DNA of 64,000 nucleotides, taken from contig NZ_JAKZKV010000008.1 of NCBI RefSeq assembly GCF_022808675.1, positions 4,711 through 68,710 of the forward strand, in the 5' to 3' direction. This document shows positions 27,662 to 38,012 of this stretch, in pieces. A model generated the notes under the pieces. It did not search any database. It had not been told where the DNA came from and saw nothing but the letters and a program-made list of their open reading frames with translations. Every line of letters starts with the position of its first letter. The first letter of the stretch is position 1. The DNA is from Parabacteroides sp. FAFU027 (lineage in GTDB: Bacteria; Bacteroidota; Bacteroidia; Bacteroidales; UBA7332). The position numbers were made by a program, and so were the translations under genes.

Positions 27662-27698
27662 AGAACGGTAAACACAGATGCACTGTATTTACCGTTCT
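27662..27698 (-). terminator. Terminator of the GH43 gene
   Basis: An 11-bp stem (AGAACGGTAAA / TTTACCGTTCT) with an inner ACAG/CTGT stem lies about 50 bases after the GH43 stop. The T-tract is short (CATTTTAGG on the minus strand). Confidence 0.75.
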
Positions 27699-27746
27699 TT
27701 GCTACTATCACTTAACCTGAGAAGGAATGAAAAAAAGCAGATTTTT

Positions 27747-30215
27747 TTACTTTACGATGAAGCGGGTTAGGCCTGTGACTTTTTCGTCCGCCACTGATTG
27801 AATCAGATAGACACCGGGAGTCAGGGTTGAAATATCCAGGGTTGAATTTGGAGAGGTTACTTCCTGACGTTTTACCTGTTTTCCCAGCATATCATAAATA
27901 GCCACATATGATTTTACCGCATCTGATTTCGGTAGATTTAGATTCAAAACATCTTTCGCCGGAACCGGATAAACCGAAAATCCATTATCGTTTTTTTCTG
28001 AAGTTACTGCTGATGGATTCCATTTCGCATTCAAAGCATTCAACTCTGCCGCTGTAATCGGGATAATCGTTCCGTGACGCGGAGTGAAATCAAATGATAC
28101 GGGATTAGGTACTACTGAGAAGTTGATCAGATCTCTACTTACCGTAAACTGATATGCCCCGCTGGTGTACATGTCGTAAATCAGAATCCAGTCATCGGTG
28201 TTGTACATTCTGTAAACGCAGCCGCCTTCTACCGCATTGGTGGTTGACTGAAGGTATTTATCGTACAATACATATCCTCCGGTGAGTGTATTGGAAACCG
28301 CTCTTTTTATCCCATTGCCATTGCCTTCGGTTTTAAAGAACATATGGTACTGTCCATCTTTATAAACTATATCAGCATCAATTGTTGACAACCCGTTATT
28401 ATTAAACAATAACTGAGGAGCCGATTCCAAAGCGGTGAAAGTACTGTTTGCATAAGCGTAATAGATTTTGTCAAAATCAGAAGATCCCAAACGCATGGCG
28501 AAATAGACCATGTATTTACCAACCTTCGGATCAAAAATGGTCTGTGGTGCCCATACACGGTCAGCAGCAGCATACTGCGAATACAACTGTGGAATATTCA
28601 GATCGACATGAGTCCAGTTGATCAGGTCTTTGGACTTCATGAGAACCATTGCCCGGTTTGAACTCCAGCCTAATGAGGATCTCATATCCGTTGCCACCAT
28701 GTAATAATCGTTATTCTCTCCTCGAAGGATATGCGGGTCACGCAGGCCGTAACTCGTAGTAGCGACAGTATCGGCACTCACTACTGGGTTATTATTGTTC
28801 AAAGCTTTATAGATGAATCCGTCGTTGCTGGTAGCAAATCGGATCTGCTCTTGCGAGCTACTATTCCCTGTAAAGAAAGCAAACAAATAAGCAGCAAACC
28901 CCTCATCCTCAGCCACTGAAATGGAAAATTGTTTTTGGACCGAAACACCACCTTTGGTAAGGGTAGCCGTTAGAATTACAAGTGAATTTCCACTCCCGTG
29001 TGCCGGACGATTTACAATCGCACCTGCATTCGACAGAACTGTTGGTTTATCCGAAGTCCAGGTGATGGTCGACCCCTGAGCACCTGATGCCGGAAGAGTG
29101 AGACTAGAATGAAGATTGGTCAGATTTCCGTTCAGGTGAAGGCTGTCTGCATCCATTTGCACACTCACCTGATTACTGTAGGAAGGAACAACCTTAACAG
29201 TGATCACACGGACAACTTTGATAAAGCCGCGTGTCACTGTAGCCGTCATTTGAACTATAGCGGTATCCGAGCCACTGGCAGGACGGGTTACCACTCCACT
29301 GTTTGAGACGACTGCGGTATTAGACGAACTCCATTGAATCGTAGAACCATTGTTGTCGGAAAGTGGCAATGTCAGGTCTGTTGTAACGGCATTCACATCG
29401 CCCAATGAAATAGCGGCAGCCGCCTCTTGTGCCTGTTGGGTAAAAGTAAGCGTGTCGAGCGACGCGATATTCGAGGCCAGACCTGCAACTTCTGTTGCCG
29501 AAAGCGCCCGGTTGTAGATGCGGAAATCGTTGTACATCGAATTGAGCAGATACTGATCAGAGGCATAGGCTGATTTACCTAAGTAATTAAATGGAGTCGC
29601 GCCCAAAGCAGAAGGTAACATTGTCACGGTGCCGGTCTTTTGGGGTACACCATCAATATAGACCGTTCCTGTTGAACCCGACTGAGTATAGGTGATGTGC
29701 GTCCACTCCCCCTTAGTTGCAGCCGTACCGTAACTCACCGATTTCTCTGTACTCCAGTTAGTAGGGCAAATAGCATACCGTGATTGTTTGGCAGAATAGA
29801 ACATACACCCTGTAGCAGTCGTGTTGATGTCTGCTGAATTGGAGAATGACCACACAAAATTCCCGTTATTGGTCAAGACCAATGAAGGGTCAATGTATAA
29901 ATAGGTCGATATTGTAAAATTTGACAACGAACTGATAACCTCCCCAAGCTTTGCCCCCATATCAGCATACCCGGTTGTAGAGCCAATTTGCATCAGGCTG
30001 AATTTCCCCAGCTTTTTGAGTTGTGCACTACCCATCAGACGGGCATTATAGCCGTGACCTGTTTCATCTATAATTGAGTCCGTATTGGTTTTACCATTAA
30101 ATCCATACTGCACTCTCAACGAAGTATCCTGCGCATGTATGACATTTGCAAATAAAAGACTCCCCATCACAATTATGCCTTTAAAGCCGGCTTTCAGACT
30201 CCGGCTCCTGAGCAT
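27747..30215 (-). CDS. GH43 arabinosidase-type enzyme with LamG and Ig-like modules, T9SS-secreted
   Basis: Started at the ATG of MLRSRSLKAGFKG, the protein has 822 residues. The frame also opens at a GTG at 30242, but the ATG has an AGGAAAAG just upstream and gives a better signal peptide (cleavage after VIHAQ, near 29). A LamG-like module (about 30-245), two Ig-like modules (about 260-440) and a five-bladed GH43 propeller (about 440-735) follow. Catalytic-type residues are in YGLRDPHIL, STIDADIV and AVEGGCVYR. A sorting domain begins at VYPVPAK and ends RFIVK. It should release arabinose or xylose from side chains outside the cell. It follows the GH51 gene by 65 bases, so the two are probably co-expressed. 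Confidence 0.87.
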   Translation of the reverse strand: MLRSRSLKAGFKGIIVMGSLLFANVIHAQDTSLRVQYGFNGKTNTDSIIDETGHGYNARLMGSAQLKKLGKFSLMQIGSTTGYADMGAKLGEVISSLSNFTISTYLYIDPSLVLTNNGNFVWSFSNSADINTTATGCMFYSAKQSRYAICPTNWSTEKSVSYGTAATKGEWTHITYTQSGSTGTVYIDGVPQKTGTVTMLPSALGATPFNYLGKSAYASDQYLLNSMYNDFRIYNRALSATEVAGLASNIASLDTLTFTQQAQEAAAAISLGDVNAVTTDLTLPLSDNNGSTIQWSSSNTAVVSNSGVVTRPASGSDTAIVQMTATVTRGFIKVVRVITVKVVPSYSNQVSVQMDADSLHLNGNLTNLHSSLTLPASGAQGSTITWTSDKPTVLSNAGAIVNRPAHGSGNSLVILTATLTKGGVSVQKQFSISVAEDEGFAAYLFAFFTGNSSSQEQIRFATSNDGFIYKALNNNNPVVSADTVATTSYGLRDPHILRGENNDYYMVATDMRSSLGWSSNRAMVLMKSKDLINWTHVDLNIPQLYSQYAAADRVWAPQTIFDPKVGKYMVYFAMRLGSSDFDKIYYAYANSTFTALESAPQLLFNNNGLSTIDADIVYKDGQYHMFFKTEGNGNGIKRAVSNTLTGGYVLYDKYLQSTTNAVEGGCVYRMYNTDDWILIYDMYTSGAYQFTVSRDLINFSVVPNPVSFDFTPRHGTIIPITAAELNALNAKWNPSAVTSEKNDNGFSVYPVPAKDVLNLNLPKSDAVKSYVAIYDMLGKQVKRQEVTSPNSTLDISTLTPGVYLIQSVADEKVTGLTRFIVK

Positions 30216-30280
30216 AAATTCTTTTCCTAATCGTTTTTTCACGTTCTAAATGTATTATGAGCTGTATTAATGTTTGAATC

Positions 30281-32944
30281 TTATTCTTTGATGACTTTAG
30301 TTGAATAGCATTGACCGCCTTTTATCGCTTTGACAATGTACATAGCCGACGAAAGTGATGACAAATCCAGTCGGCCCTTCTCTCCTATCTGTTTCTGCAA
30401 CACGGTTTTTCCGTTCAAATCAAAAACGGAAACCTGTACCGTTTCATTTCCGGCTCCTTTAAGGTAAATGAAATCCCTGGTCATCTGTGGGTAAAAGGTT
30501 ATTCCATGTGCAGTCTGCTTTACTTCTGAAATTGCACTGGAATTGGAGGTATTCAATTGCATTACAGTTACGGAATTGGCTTTAAATGTTTGGCTGAACG
30601 ATTTGTTCAGAACTCCAAGAGTAGATGCCACCGGAGCTACTTTCAACGGTTCGGTGAGTGAGTTTTCGTCAGTCTGACTTGATGATGTCAACACAGTGGA
30701 CATGCCACCTGTGAAACCGGTCAGGCTCTTGAAATCTAATGCAGTCGTAACATCTGATGTTGTCGGGTTAATAACCTTCAGATAGAGCTGCTTGCTGTTT
30801 TCATCCAATGTTGCAGAGGTATAAAGTAACGGAGTTACCGTTTTGAGCGTATGAATCAGCACATTATCGAGATAACATTTCACCTGGGTTTTACCCACTT
30901 CGATGCGAATATCATACCATTTCCCGGTAGTTACACTCCCGGCTGCCGAGGCTACTACCGATTTGGTCCCGCTTACACACTGCTCGATGGCATGTTGCGT
31001 ATTGCCCCATCCACCGATATTCCACCAGTAGAAGTTACTAGCATCTTTGTAACCGAAAATAATGAGGAACCCTTCGTTGCCACTATTCTTACGAGCTTTA
31101 AGGGAATAGGTATAAACCGAATCGGAAATATTCGCTGCTACCGAGCGACAATCAGTTGAAGTCGCCGTTTGCGAATAGACACCGTTCGATACGCTCCAGG
31201 TTCCGGAAGTTGGTGTCCAGTTGGCGCTATTGGCAAACTGGTCGGAGAATAGCGTAGTTCCTGCTCCGTTTTGCACCGTCACATTACTATAATCAGAAAC
31301 GGTTGACCAGGTTCCCAGTCCGACTTTTCCTGTTATGATATTGTAATTCTGGCATAATGAATCGTTTACGGCTACATTGACAGTTCCGACATTATTGGAA
31401 AACATCTTCTGCACATAATAGGATGGCGTGCAATAGACATTCGAAGCGTTATAATCAATCATATCCGGCGACCACTTCCGGTCATTTACATTGACAAAAA
31501 TAGGAGCGTAAGAGTTCATGGGAACAATGTCCGAGTTACGTTCCATCCCAGCCATATAGACTGCCTCCCCAATTGCTGCGCTAAGATTACCCAAACCACA
31601 ATCGGAAGTTACGGCATATTCACCCGCATAAACCTTGGGACCTGTACGGCTGTAGGTATCGTATTTATTATACTGATTAATAAACCATTTAGGATTCCGG
31701 TAATAGTGCTCATCTACGAGGTCAACCGGATAAGTGAATGTCCAGCTTGGATTATCTGTTCCCCATGCAGCAACATTTCCGATACACTGGATATCAGGAT
31801 ACTTCGCCTTAATTGCGTTGTAGAACAAGATATAACGATTGCCATAATTATTTCCGAAATAGTTTTCATTTCCAATCTCGATGTACTTGATATTGAAAGG
31901 TTCCGGATGGCCGTTAGCAGCGCGGATAGCGCCGTATGTGGAAGTTACCGGCCCGTTGGCATAATCTATCGCGTCGAGTGCATCCTGAATGTAACCGTTC
32001 AGGGATGTATAAGCCTGGTAATCATTGTGAGCCAAACCAACATTGACTACATATAAAGGCGCTGCACCCAAATCTTCGCAAAGTTGCAGGAACTCGTGAT
32101 AACCCATTCCGTCAGAAGTATGATAGCCCCAAAGGTTGGAATGTCTGGGACGCTCTTCTATTTTACCAATCGTATTTTTCCATTGGAAACGATTCGCCAG
32201 ATAATCGCCTTCGATAAAGCAACCACCGGGGAAACGCATGAATTTAGGCTTCAAATCCACCAGTAGTTGAGCCAAATCAGGTCTCAATCCATTTTCCCGG
32301 TTATTGAATGTAGGTGGAAAGAGAGAGACAACATCCAGCCACAATGTACCGGCCGATTTCATGATGAGTGAAAAACGGGCAGCCGGGTCACTGCCGGTTG
32401 CAGTCAGTGTACAGGTATATTTTTGCCAGTCTGTGCCGGTCACGTTGATTTCGGTCTGTGCATACTGCACACCGGTTGCACTTTCAAGTGTTGCATTGAT
32501 TAATCCGCTGAACGCTGCATCGCGTTTAGCATAAAATGACAAGGTGTATTGGGTACCTTTCACTACATTGATGCCCCAGAAGCCGGTATTCGCCAGCTGT
32601 GCTTTTGTGGAAGAAGTTGCGCTGCTAACATTTAGCTTTAAGGCTTTTGTCTGAGCTGAATTCAACAGGTTAGCAGTTTCAATCGTTGCAGTAGCGGTTC
32701 CATTGGTTGTGGTAAATGTCCAATAGTCTGGTGTTGTGGCATCTTCAAATGAACGGTTACGAATCAATTCAGCATACAATCCGCCATCAGCCGCGTGGTT
32801 GATATCTTCGAAAAATACCCCATAGTGCATCGGGCTGATCTTTGCCCCTTGTTTGCTCAGATCAATAGTAAGTTTAGGTTGGGCAAAGAGAGAACTTAAT
32901 ATCGCCAAGAAAAATGCAATAAATAAAGTTAGCTGTGTTTTCAT
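30281..32944 (-). CDS. GH51 alpha-L-arabinofuranosidase, T9SS-secreted
   Basis: This 887-residue enzyme has a signal peptide (about 1-21) and a GH51 catalytic region with an inserted carbohydrate-binding-like domain (about 70-210). Key motifs are PMHYGVFFEDINHAADGGLYAE (here PMHYGVFFEDINHAAD), RFPGGCFIEGD near 237, and the two catalytic glutamates: acid/base E360 in IEIGNEN and nucleophile E442 in VYAGEYA. A LamG-like domain (about 560-710) and a T9SS sorting domain (about 815-887) follow. It cleaves terminal alpha-L-arabinofuranose from arabinan, arabinoxylan or arabinogalactan. It lies 154 bases after susD with a hairpin in the gap. Confidence 0.93.
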   Translation of the reverse strand: MKTQLTLFIAFFLAILSSLFAQPKLTIDLSKQGAKISPMHYGVFFEDINHAADGGLYAELIRNRSFEDATTPDYWTFTTTNGTATATIETANLLNSAQTKALKLNVSSATSSTKAQLANTGFWGINVVKGTQYTLSFYAKRDAAFSGLINATLESATGVQYAQTEINVTGTDWQKYTCTLTATGSDPAARFSLIMKSAGTLWLDVVSLFPPTFNNRENGLRPDLAQLLVDLKPKFMRFPGGCFIEGDYLANRFQWKNTIGKIEERPRHSNLWGYHTSDGMGYHEFLQLCEDLGAAPLYVVNVGLAHNDYQAYTSLNGYIQDALDAIDYANGPVTSTYGAIRAANGHPEPFNIKYIEIGNENYFGNNYGNRYILFYNAIKAKYPDIQCIGNVAAWGTDNPSWTFTYPVDLVDEHYYRNPKWFINQYNKYDTYSRTGPKVYAGEYAVTSDCGLGNLSAAIGEAVYMAGMERNSDIVPMNSYAPIFVNVNDRKWSPDMIDYNASNVYCTPSYYVQKMFSNNVGTVNVAVNDSLCQNYNIITGKVGLGTWSTVSDYSNVTVQNGAGTTLFSDQFANSANWTPTSGTWSVSNGVYSQTATSTDCRSVAANISDSVYTYSLKARKNSGNEGFLIIFGYKDASNFYWWNIGGWGNTQHAIEQCVSGTKSVVASAAGSVTTGKWYDIRIEVGKTQVKCYLDNVLIHTLKTVTPLLYTSATLDENSKQLYLKVINPTTSDVTTALDFKSLTGFTGGMSTVLTSSSQTDENSLTEPLKVAPVASTLGVLNKSFSQTFKANSVTVMQLNTSNSSAISEVKQTAHGITFYPQMTRDFIYLKGAGNETVQVSVFDLNGKTVLQKQIGEKGRLDLSSLSSAMYIVKAIKGGQCYSTKVIKE

Positions 32945-33000
32945 TTGTAGAGTATTTCAAAGTGAGTTTAAGGGAAATTTGCCTGGTATATAATTAGCAC

Positions 33001-33032
33001 AGGAGAGACTGCTCTCACGAACAATCTCTCCT
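33001..33032 (-). promoter_or_regulatory. Intercistronic hairpin between susD-like and GH51 genes
   Basis: AGGAGAGA pairs with TCTCTCCT in an 8-bp stem with a 16-base loop. No T-tract follows on the minus strand. It may be an mRNA stability or processing element that lowers enzyme expression relative to SusC/D, a common arrangement in such loci. The role is inferred. Confidence 0.5.
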
Positions 33033-33098
33033 TCAAACTAATTTCAAAACCATTTATATAAGAACTTATCTTTCAAGAACAAAGTTCAGAGTATGATC

Positions 33099-34739
33099 TT
33101 ATTTTCTAAGATACCAATTGCTGCGATCCATCAACTTGGTTTTGATCGCGTCGCTATTGGATTTATATTTTGCCGATATTTTATTTGCCAGATAAGCATT
33201 ATCATTCCGACGAATAGCTACACGCATCAGGTCATGGAAACGGTTACCTTCGAATGCGGTTTCAAGAGCTAGCTCATTTACTATAAGGTCTTCAACATAT
33301 TTCACTGAATCTGTTCCCAGTTTTGACAAAACTGCCCCCTTGGGTATAATGTAGTATAAAGTATCATTTTGCAGATTGCCTAACACCCGTGCTCTAAGCC
33401 CAAAATTATTGGTAAAACGGGTATCGTTGAAATTCATATAGTTGGGCAAAGAAGTTCCAATTTCTTTTGCCGGTATAATTTTACGGTTATCCAGAGTTGC
33501 CTTTTTCAATCCATTTTTAAGTACAGCCATCGCCAGATTTGGTTTACCTAAACGGTTTACGGCTTCTGCATAACGTAAATAAAGCAATGAGTTCCGATAA
33601 ATCCTAACCTGACGACTGGTCTTAATATTAGTAGTCTTAGGATTCATGTTTATATACTTCAGAATTGCACTATCTTTAAAGGATTCCGATACAGATGCAT
33701 AAAGGCTACTGCCATAAGAAAGTTGTCTCCGGAAATCGCCCATTTTATACACGGTATCATTATAAAAATACATCTGGCTGTCCCAGTTCTTTCTGGCAAC
33801 ATCAGATGCAGCCAACATATTATTACGATTCAGGCTATCGAGGTGGAATATCTGTCCATACTCATTAGAAGCGACAATATTGGTAAGCGCCTCTGATGAA
33901 TATGCTGTAAACATATAATTCCAACTGTAATCTATACTCCCTGTAAAAGCATAATTGGTTACCTTGCGATCAACGTCATAACCCAATAATAAGTTTGAAC
34001 CCTTGTACATCAAATCATGATACTCATTGGCAGCGTTTTCATACTGACCAGACCATAAGTACAGATCACCCAATACAAACCGGATCGGGAAGAATGAAGT
34101 GGAAGTATCATAAGAATACAATGATCCCAGATTCGGATTTTCAACATCTTTGTAAGGTTTAATGTCATTGATCAATATGGGTGCCAGCTCTTCAATAGTC
34201 AACTTAGGGGCATTCTTCTCGATATTTTCTGCGTCTGTCAGGTTGAGAATAGGTTGCTCATAATAAGTTGCAGTCTTGAAGTTAAGAGCAACCTGCATGT
34301 AAGTCCATGCACGGATCGCTTTGGCTGCAGCATAAACCCTCTTCATCACCAGCTTACCACCTTTTACTTTAGTGGTATCAACGGTTTTGATTACGTAGTT
34401 ACAGTTGTTGATTACAGCATAGTAATCCTTGATGTTGTTAGTGTATGGATTTTCTGATGAGAAATTAAAATTATTGATCTCATTCAGATATACATCGGAT
34501 TTATCAGTTACATCCATCAAATCTCCACGAAGCTCACCCAACAGGACATAACTGTCTGCCAGTTTTTCCAGCTTGTTAAAGATGCCAAACATCGCATAAA
34601 GGCTATCGTTGGCTGCATTCATCTGATATTCGTCTTCGGTTACGATTCTATCAGAATTCACATCCAGCAAGTCATTACAACTCACTAGTGCAAACGATGA
34701 TAAAAGGAGGAATATCAATATTTTACTGAATTGTTTCAT
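33099..34739 (-). CDS. SusD-like outer-membrane lipoprotein (pair 2)
   Basis: This 546-residue SusD/RagB family protein has a lipoprotein signal (LVSCNDLLDV, Cys21). The helical TPR scaffold, the IRAWTYMQVALNF block near 145, YLRYAEAVNRLG near 380 and the C-terminal LETAFEGNRFHDLMRVA block near 505 are typical. It should cap the SusC-like transporter encoded 44 bases upstream and bind the glycan at the cell surface. Confidence 0.94.
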   Translation of the reverse strand: MKQFSKILIFLLLSSFALVSCNDLLDVNSDRIVTEDEYQMNAANDSLYAMFGIFNKLEKLADSYVLLGELRGDLMDVTDKSDVYLNEINNFNFSSENPYTNNIKDYYAVINNCNYVIKTVDTTKVKGGKLVMKRVYAAAKAIRAWTYMQVALNFKTATYYEQPILNLTDAENIEKNAPKLTIEELAPILINDIKPYKDVENPNLGSLYSYDTSTSFFPIRFVLGDLYLWSGQYENAANEYHDLMYKGSNLLLGYDVDRKVTNYAFTGSIDYSWNYMFTAYSSEALTNIVASNEYGQIFHLDSLNRNNMLAASDVARKNWDSQMYFYNDTVYKMGDFRRQLSYGSSLYASVSESFKDSAILKYINMNPKTTNIKTSRQVRIYRNSLLYLRYAEAVNRLGKPNLAMAVLKNGLKKATLDNRKIIPAKEIGTSLPNYMNFNDTRFTNNFGLRARVLGNLQNDTLYYIIPKGAVLSKLGTDSVKYVEDLIVNELALETAFEGNRFHDLMRVAIRRNDNAYLANKISAKYKSNSDAIKTKLMDRSNWYLRK

Positions 34740-34783
34740 ATCTCGTTATTTTAATATTAAATGCTGATTTCGTTGAGTCTGGA

Positions 34784-37700
34784 TTATAGATTCAACTTAA
34801 TTCCAAAATAATAGCTTCTGGTAGCAGGTAGCAATCCGGCATCAACTCCCTGGTAATAAACAGAGTTCTTAGCTGATACTTCCGGATCTACACCAAGGTA
34901 TTTGGTTAAGGTAACCAGATTGTTAGCTGACACCCAAAGGGTCACACCCTGGATAAAGTTATTTTTCAGAGCCAAATCGTAAGAGAGGGAGACTGTTTTA
35001 AGTTTCAGATATGATCCGTCTTCAATCCAACGGTCTGAGAAACGGGCATTTCCCATCGGGTCACCATATACGGCTTTAGGCTGAGAGGTTATCTGGCCAT
35101 CAGCTGTCCAGCGGGCATTCATTGCGGTTGACTGGTTGCTCAGGTCCTTTCCTGATTCGAGCTGACTGCGATAGTAGTTATAGATATCATTACCCAACGA
35201 ATAGGTGAAGATCGTATTCAGTGTCAGTTTTTTCACAGCAATCTTACTTGTAATCGTTCCGTAAACATCCGGGTTAGGATTACCGATCACCTGCTTATCT
35301 TTAGCATCAATGATACCATCCTTGTTTACATCTACAAAATGAATGTCTCCGGCGCCAAATGTTGCATAAGTACCATCGCTTATTTTTGTTTTTAGATTAG
35401 CGACAGCAGCTTCTGGTGACGTTGAGAATACACCCAAAGTTTTGTATCCATAAAAAGTACCTGCTGCTTGTCCTACTGCTGTAAGCACTTCACCTTCATA
35501 TACCGATGTGGTGTAATCGCCATTAGGTAAAGTGGTGATTTGGTTTTTGTAATGACCAACGCTTAGGCCCAGTTCCCATTTGAGAAGCTTCGAGTTCAAT
35601 GCTTTTACATTTGCCGAAAATTCAAAACCTTTATTGGTCATGGTACCGCCGTTGCTCCAGTATTTACCCAAACCGGTTACTTCCGGAAGATCTTTGAGCG
35701 TCAGCAGATCAGAGGTTTTGTTTGAGAAATAATCAAAGTTAAATGAGGCTCTATCATTCAAAATGGACAAATCCAGACCAACGTTTGCTTTTGCGGTGGT
35801 TTCCCATTGCAATTTATTATTAGCAACGTTGTCAATAGCAAGACCGTTAGCCACATTCATCAGACGTACTGATGAAAAATAGGCCATTGACTGATAATCC
35901 TGAAGACCGTCATTTCCGGTCAGACCATATCCGGCACGCAACTTACAATAATTTATCACATCCACATTTTTCATAAACCGCTCAGAAGAGAGTAACCAGC
36001 CTGCATTTACAGAAGGAAAAACACCCCATGAATGTCCGAAAAGTTGAAATCCGCCTCTGGTCTCATTACCAAAACGAGAAGATCCGTCAACAGCTGCCAT
36101 TGCATTTACAAAAATGCGGTTATCGTAGTTATATTCTGCATTCAGATAGTTTGACAGCGAATTGGTCAGATTGTTGATACCTGTTGTGGTCAGGAATTCA
36201 TAATCTCCGGTAATCGTTGTCTTGTTATTTGACTTCGAGTTATACTCAGCCAAATAGTCTGATTCGTAGTAATTTGACATATATCGCCATCCCAATATAG
36301 CCTTCAAATGATTCGATTTATTGAAGGTTTTCTCATAGGTCAGGCGGGTATCATCATAAATAGCAGTATTGCGCATCACCTGACTGCTGGTCTTATTGTA
36401 GAATGCGCCAAAATCCTTCAGTTCTCTTGTAGGAACATATTGATAAGGATCGAAATGGCCTTCTACTGATTTGTCTAGATTGTAATCAAACTGAGAACTC
36501 AATGACAATTCAGGTGTAATCTTATAAGTTGGCAATAATCCGATGTTGAAACGATATTGTTTCAGGTTATTCACTGCATTATAGATCACCCCCATTGGAT
36601 TACTAATACCGAATTCATCAGCAAAAGCATAGTTATGGGTGATTTGTCCGCTATTCGTAAACTTATACATGCTCAGGAATGGTGACTTCAGCATACTTAC
36701 CCAGGTTGGTGAAGTATAGTTGTTTACACCGTCATCCTGCAAAATCCGTTCATTACGGGTAAAACCGATATTCATTCCCAGGCTCAGGTCTTTCATCATT
36801 TTGAAATCGGCATTGAAACGGGCATTGTAACGCTGAAGGTCTGTTGTTTTTACAATACCGGTATTTCCTGTATAACCTAATGACAGATAATACATGGCCT
36901 TTTCATCACCTCCGGTTACATTGATCGAATAGCTTTTATTCACTCCTCTTTGGTATACGACATCCGACCAGTCTGTATTGTTGTGATAGGTATTGTAAAC
37001 GGGATTGCTTTTGTTGGTTTGCAGGAAGCCCATCGAAGAAACCTCACTTCCCGAAAGACCTTTTGAACCAAACATATCACTGGCATAGCTTCTGAACTCT
37101 TCACCGTTCATCAGCGGCAGAGTTTTAGGCTGCCCCACAATACCGTGCAGGATACTTACATTGATTTTGGTAACCATTGATTTCGCACGTTTGGTCTTGA
37201 TCAGAATCACGCCATTACCACCTTTACTGCCATAGAGCGATGTTCCGTCTTTAAGTAAGGAAATGCTTTCAATATCATTTACATCAATACTATTCAGGGT
37301 ATTTGCGAAGTATCCGTCATGAAGGGAAACTGCATCGTACTGATTATTCCAGATTACACCATCCACTACGAAAAGCGGCTGGGCATTTGCATTCAAAGAG
37401 TTGAGACCACGAACGAACAACGAAGCTCCTTCTCCCGACAAACCGGAACGAGTGATCGCACGCACATTACCTCCAAGTGCTGTTTGTAAAGCGTCATCGG
37501 CGGCGACTGCTTCTGACAGGCTTAGATCATCAATACTGTTAGCTGATGCTCCTATCGAGGAATTATCAGTAGTACCGGTCAATCCTTCAATTTTCTTGTA
37601 CTTATTGGTAAATACATCGGAATAGAGATCGACAATGATCGAATCTTTACCTCTCAATGTAATCTCCTGTGGATTATAATCGTAAGCGCTTACCCGCAAG

Positions 37701-37987
37701 ATGGATCGTATGGAAGATACTTTGATGCTGAATTTTCCCTTATCGTCAGTCACCGCTGATATCATAAAATTTGGAACTGAAATTTCAGCGGCGCTGATAG
37801 GTTGTTTAGTATGAGCATCACGCACCAGACCAACAATCGTCTTGCCTGTGTTGGACTGCTTACTTTTGTTCTGTGCACAGATTACCGATAAAGGTAGAAT
37901 GAATGCCACCAAAGCTATTGCTCCGATGCGTTTTACCCGATCAGATTCCCGGCCCATTCCTATTATATTTATATATTTTTTCATCAT
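34784..37987 (-). CDS. SusC-like TonB-dependent transporter (pair 2)
   Basis: This 1067-residue outer-membrane transporter has a signal-type N-terminus (hydrophobic stretch about 22-38), a carboxypeptidase-like beta-sandwich (GKTIVGLVRDAHTKQPISAA, from about 48), a plug domain with FVRGLNSLNANAQPLFVVDG and the VNDIESISLLKDGTSLYGSKG motif typical of SusC, then a large beta-barrel ending in YYFGIKLNL. It imports oligosaccharide with the SusD-like protein encoded 44 bases downstream. It starts 25 bases after a FAS1 lipoprotein gene in the same operon. Confidence 0.95.
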   Translation of the reverse strand: MMKKYINIIGMGRESDRVKRIGAIALVAFILPLSVICAQNKSKQSNTGKTIVGLVRDAHTKQPISAAEISVPNFMISAVTDDKGKFSIKVSSIRSILRVSAYDYNPQEITLRGKDSIIVDLYSDVFTNKYKKIEGLTGTTDNSSIGASANSIDDLSLSEAVAADDALQTALGGNVRAITRSGLSGEGASLFVRGLNSLNANAQPLFVVDGVIWNNQYDAVSLHDGYFANTLNSIDVNDIESISLLKDGTSLYGSKGGNGVILIKTKRAKSMVTKINVSILHGIVGQPKTLPLMNGEEFRSYASDMFGSKGLSGSEVSSMGFLQTNKSNPVYNTYHNNTDWSDVVYQRGVNKSYSINVTGGDEKAMYYLSLGYTGNTGIVKTTDLQRYNARFNADFKMMKDLSLGMNIGFTRNERILQDDGVNNYTSPTWVSMLKSPFLSMYKFTNSGQITHNYAFADEFGISNPMGVIYNAVNNLKQYRFNIGLLPTYKITPELSLSSQFDYNLDKSVEGHFDPYQYVPTRELKDFGAFYNKTSSQVMRNTAIYDDTRLTYEKTFNKSNHLKAILGWRYMSNYYESDYLAEYNSKSNNKTTITGDYEFLTTTGINNLTNSLSNYLNAEYNYDNRIFVNAMAAVDGSSRFGNETRGGFQLFGHSWGVFPSVNAGWLLSSERFMKNVDVINYCKLRAGYGLTGNDGLQDYQSMAYFSSVRLMNVANGLAIDNVANNKLQWETTAKANVGLDLSILNDRASFNFDYFSNKTSDLLTLKDLPEVTGLGKYWSNGGTMTNKGFEFSANVKALNSKLLKWELGLSVGHYKNQITTLPNGDYTTSVYEGEVLTAVGQAAGTFYGYKTLGVFSTSPEAAVANLKTKISDGTYATFGAGDIHFVDVNKDGIIDAKDKQVIGNPNPDVYGTITSKIAVKKLTLNTIFTYSLGNDIYNYYRSQLESGKDLSNQSTAMNARWTADGQITSQPKAVYGDPMGNARFSDRWIEDGSYLKLKTVSLSYDLALKNNFIQGVTLWVSANNLVTLTKYLGVDPEVSAKNSVYYQGVDAGLLPATRSYYFGIKLNL

Positions 37988-38012
37988 ATGCCATTTATAG
38001 ATTTACACAATA

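Larger units (their letters stand above)
27441..27746. other. Intergenic region upstream of the 24459-27440 gene
   Basis: It holds the GH43 terminator, a -7 box at 27541-27548 and a 7-bp inverted repeat AAAAGGG/CCCTTTT (27514-27531) that would lie in the 5' leader. No gene is seen. Confidence 0.65.
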
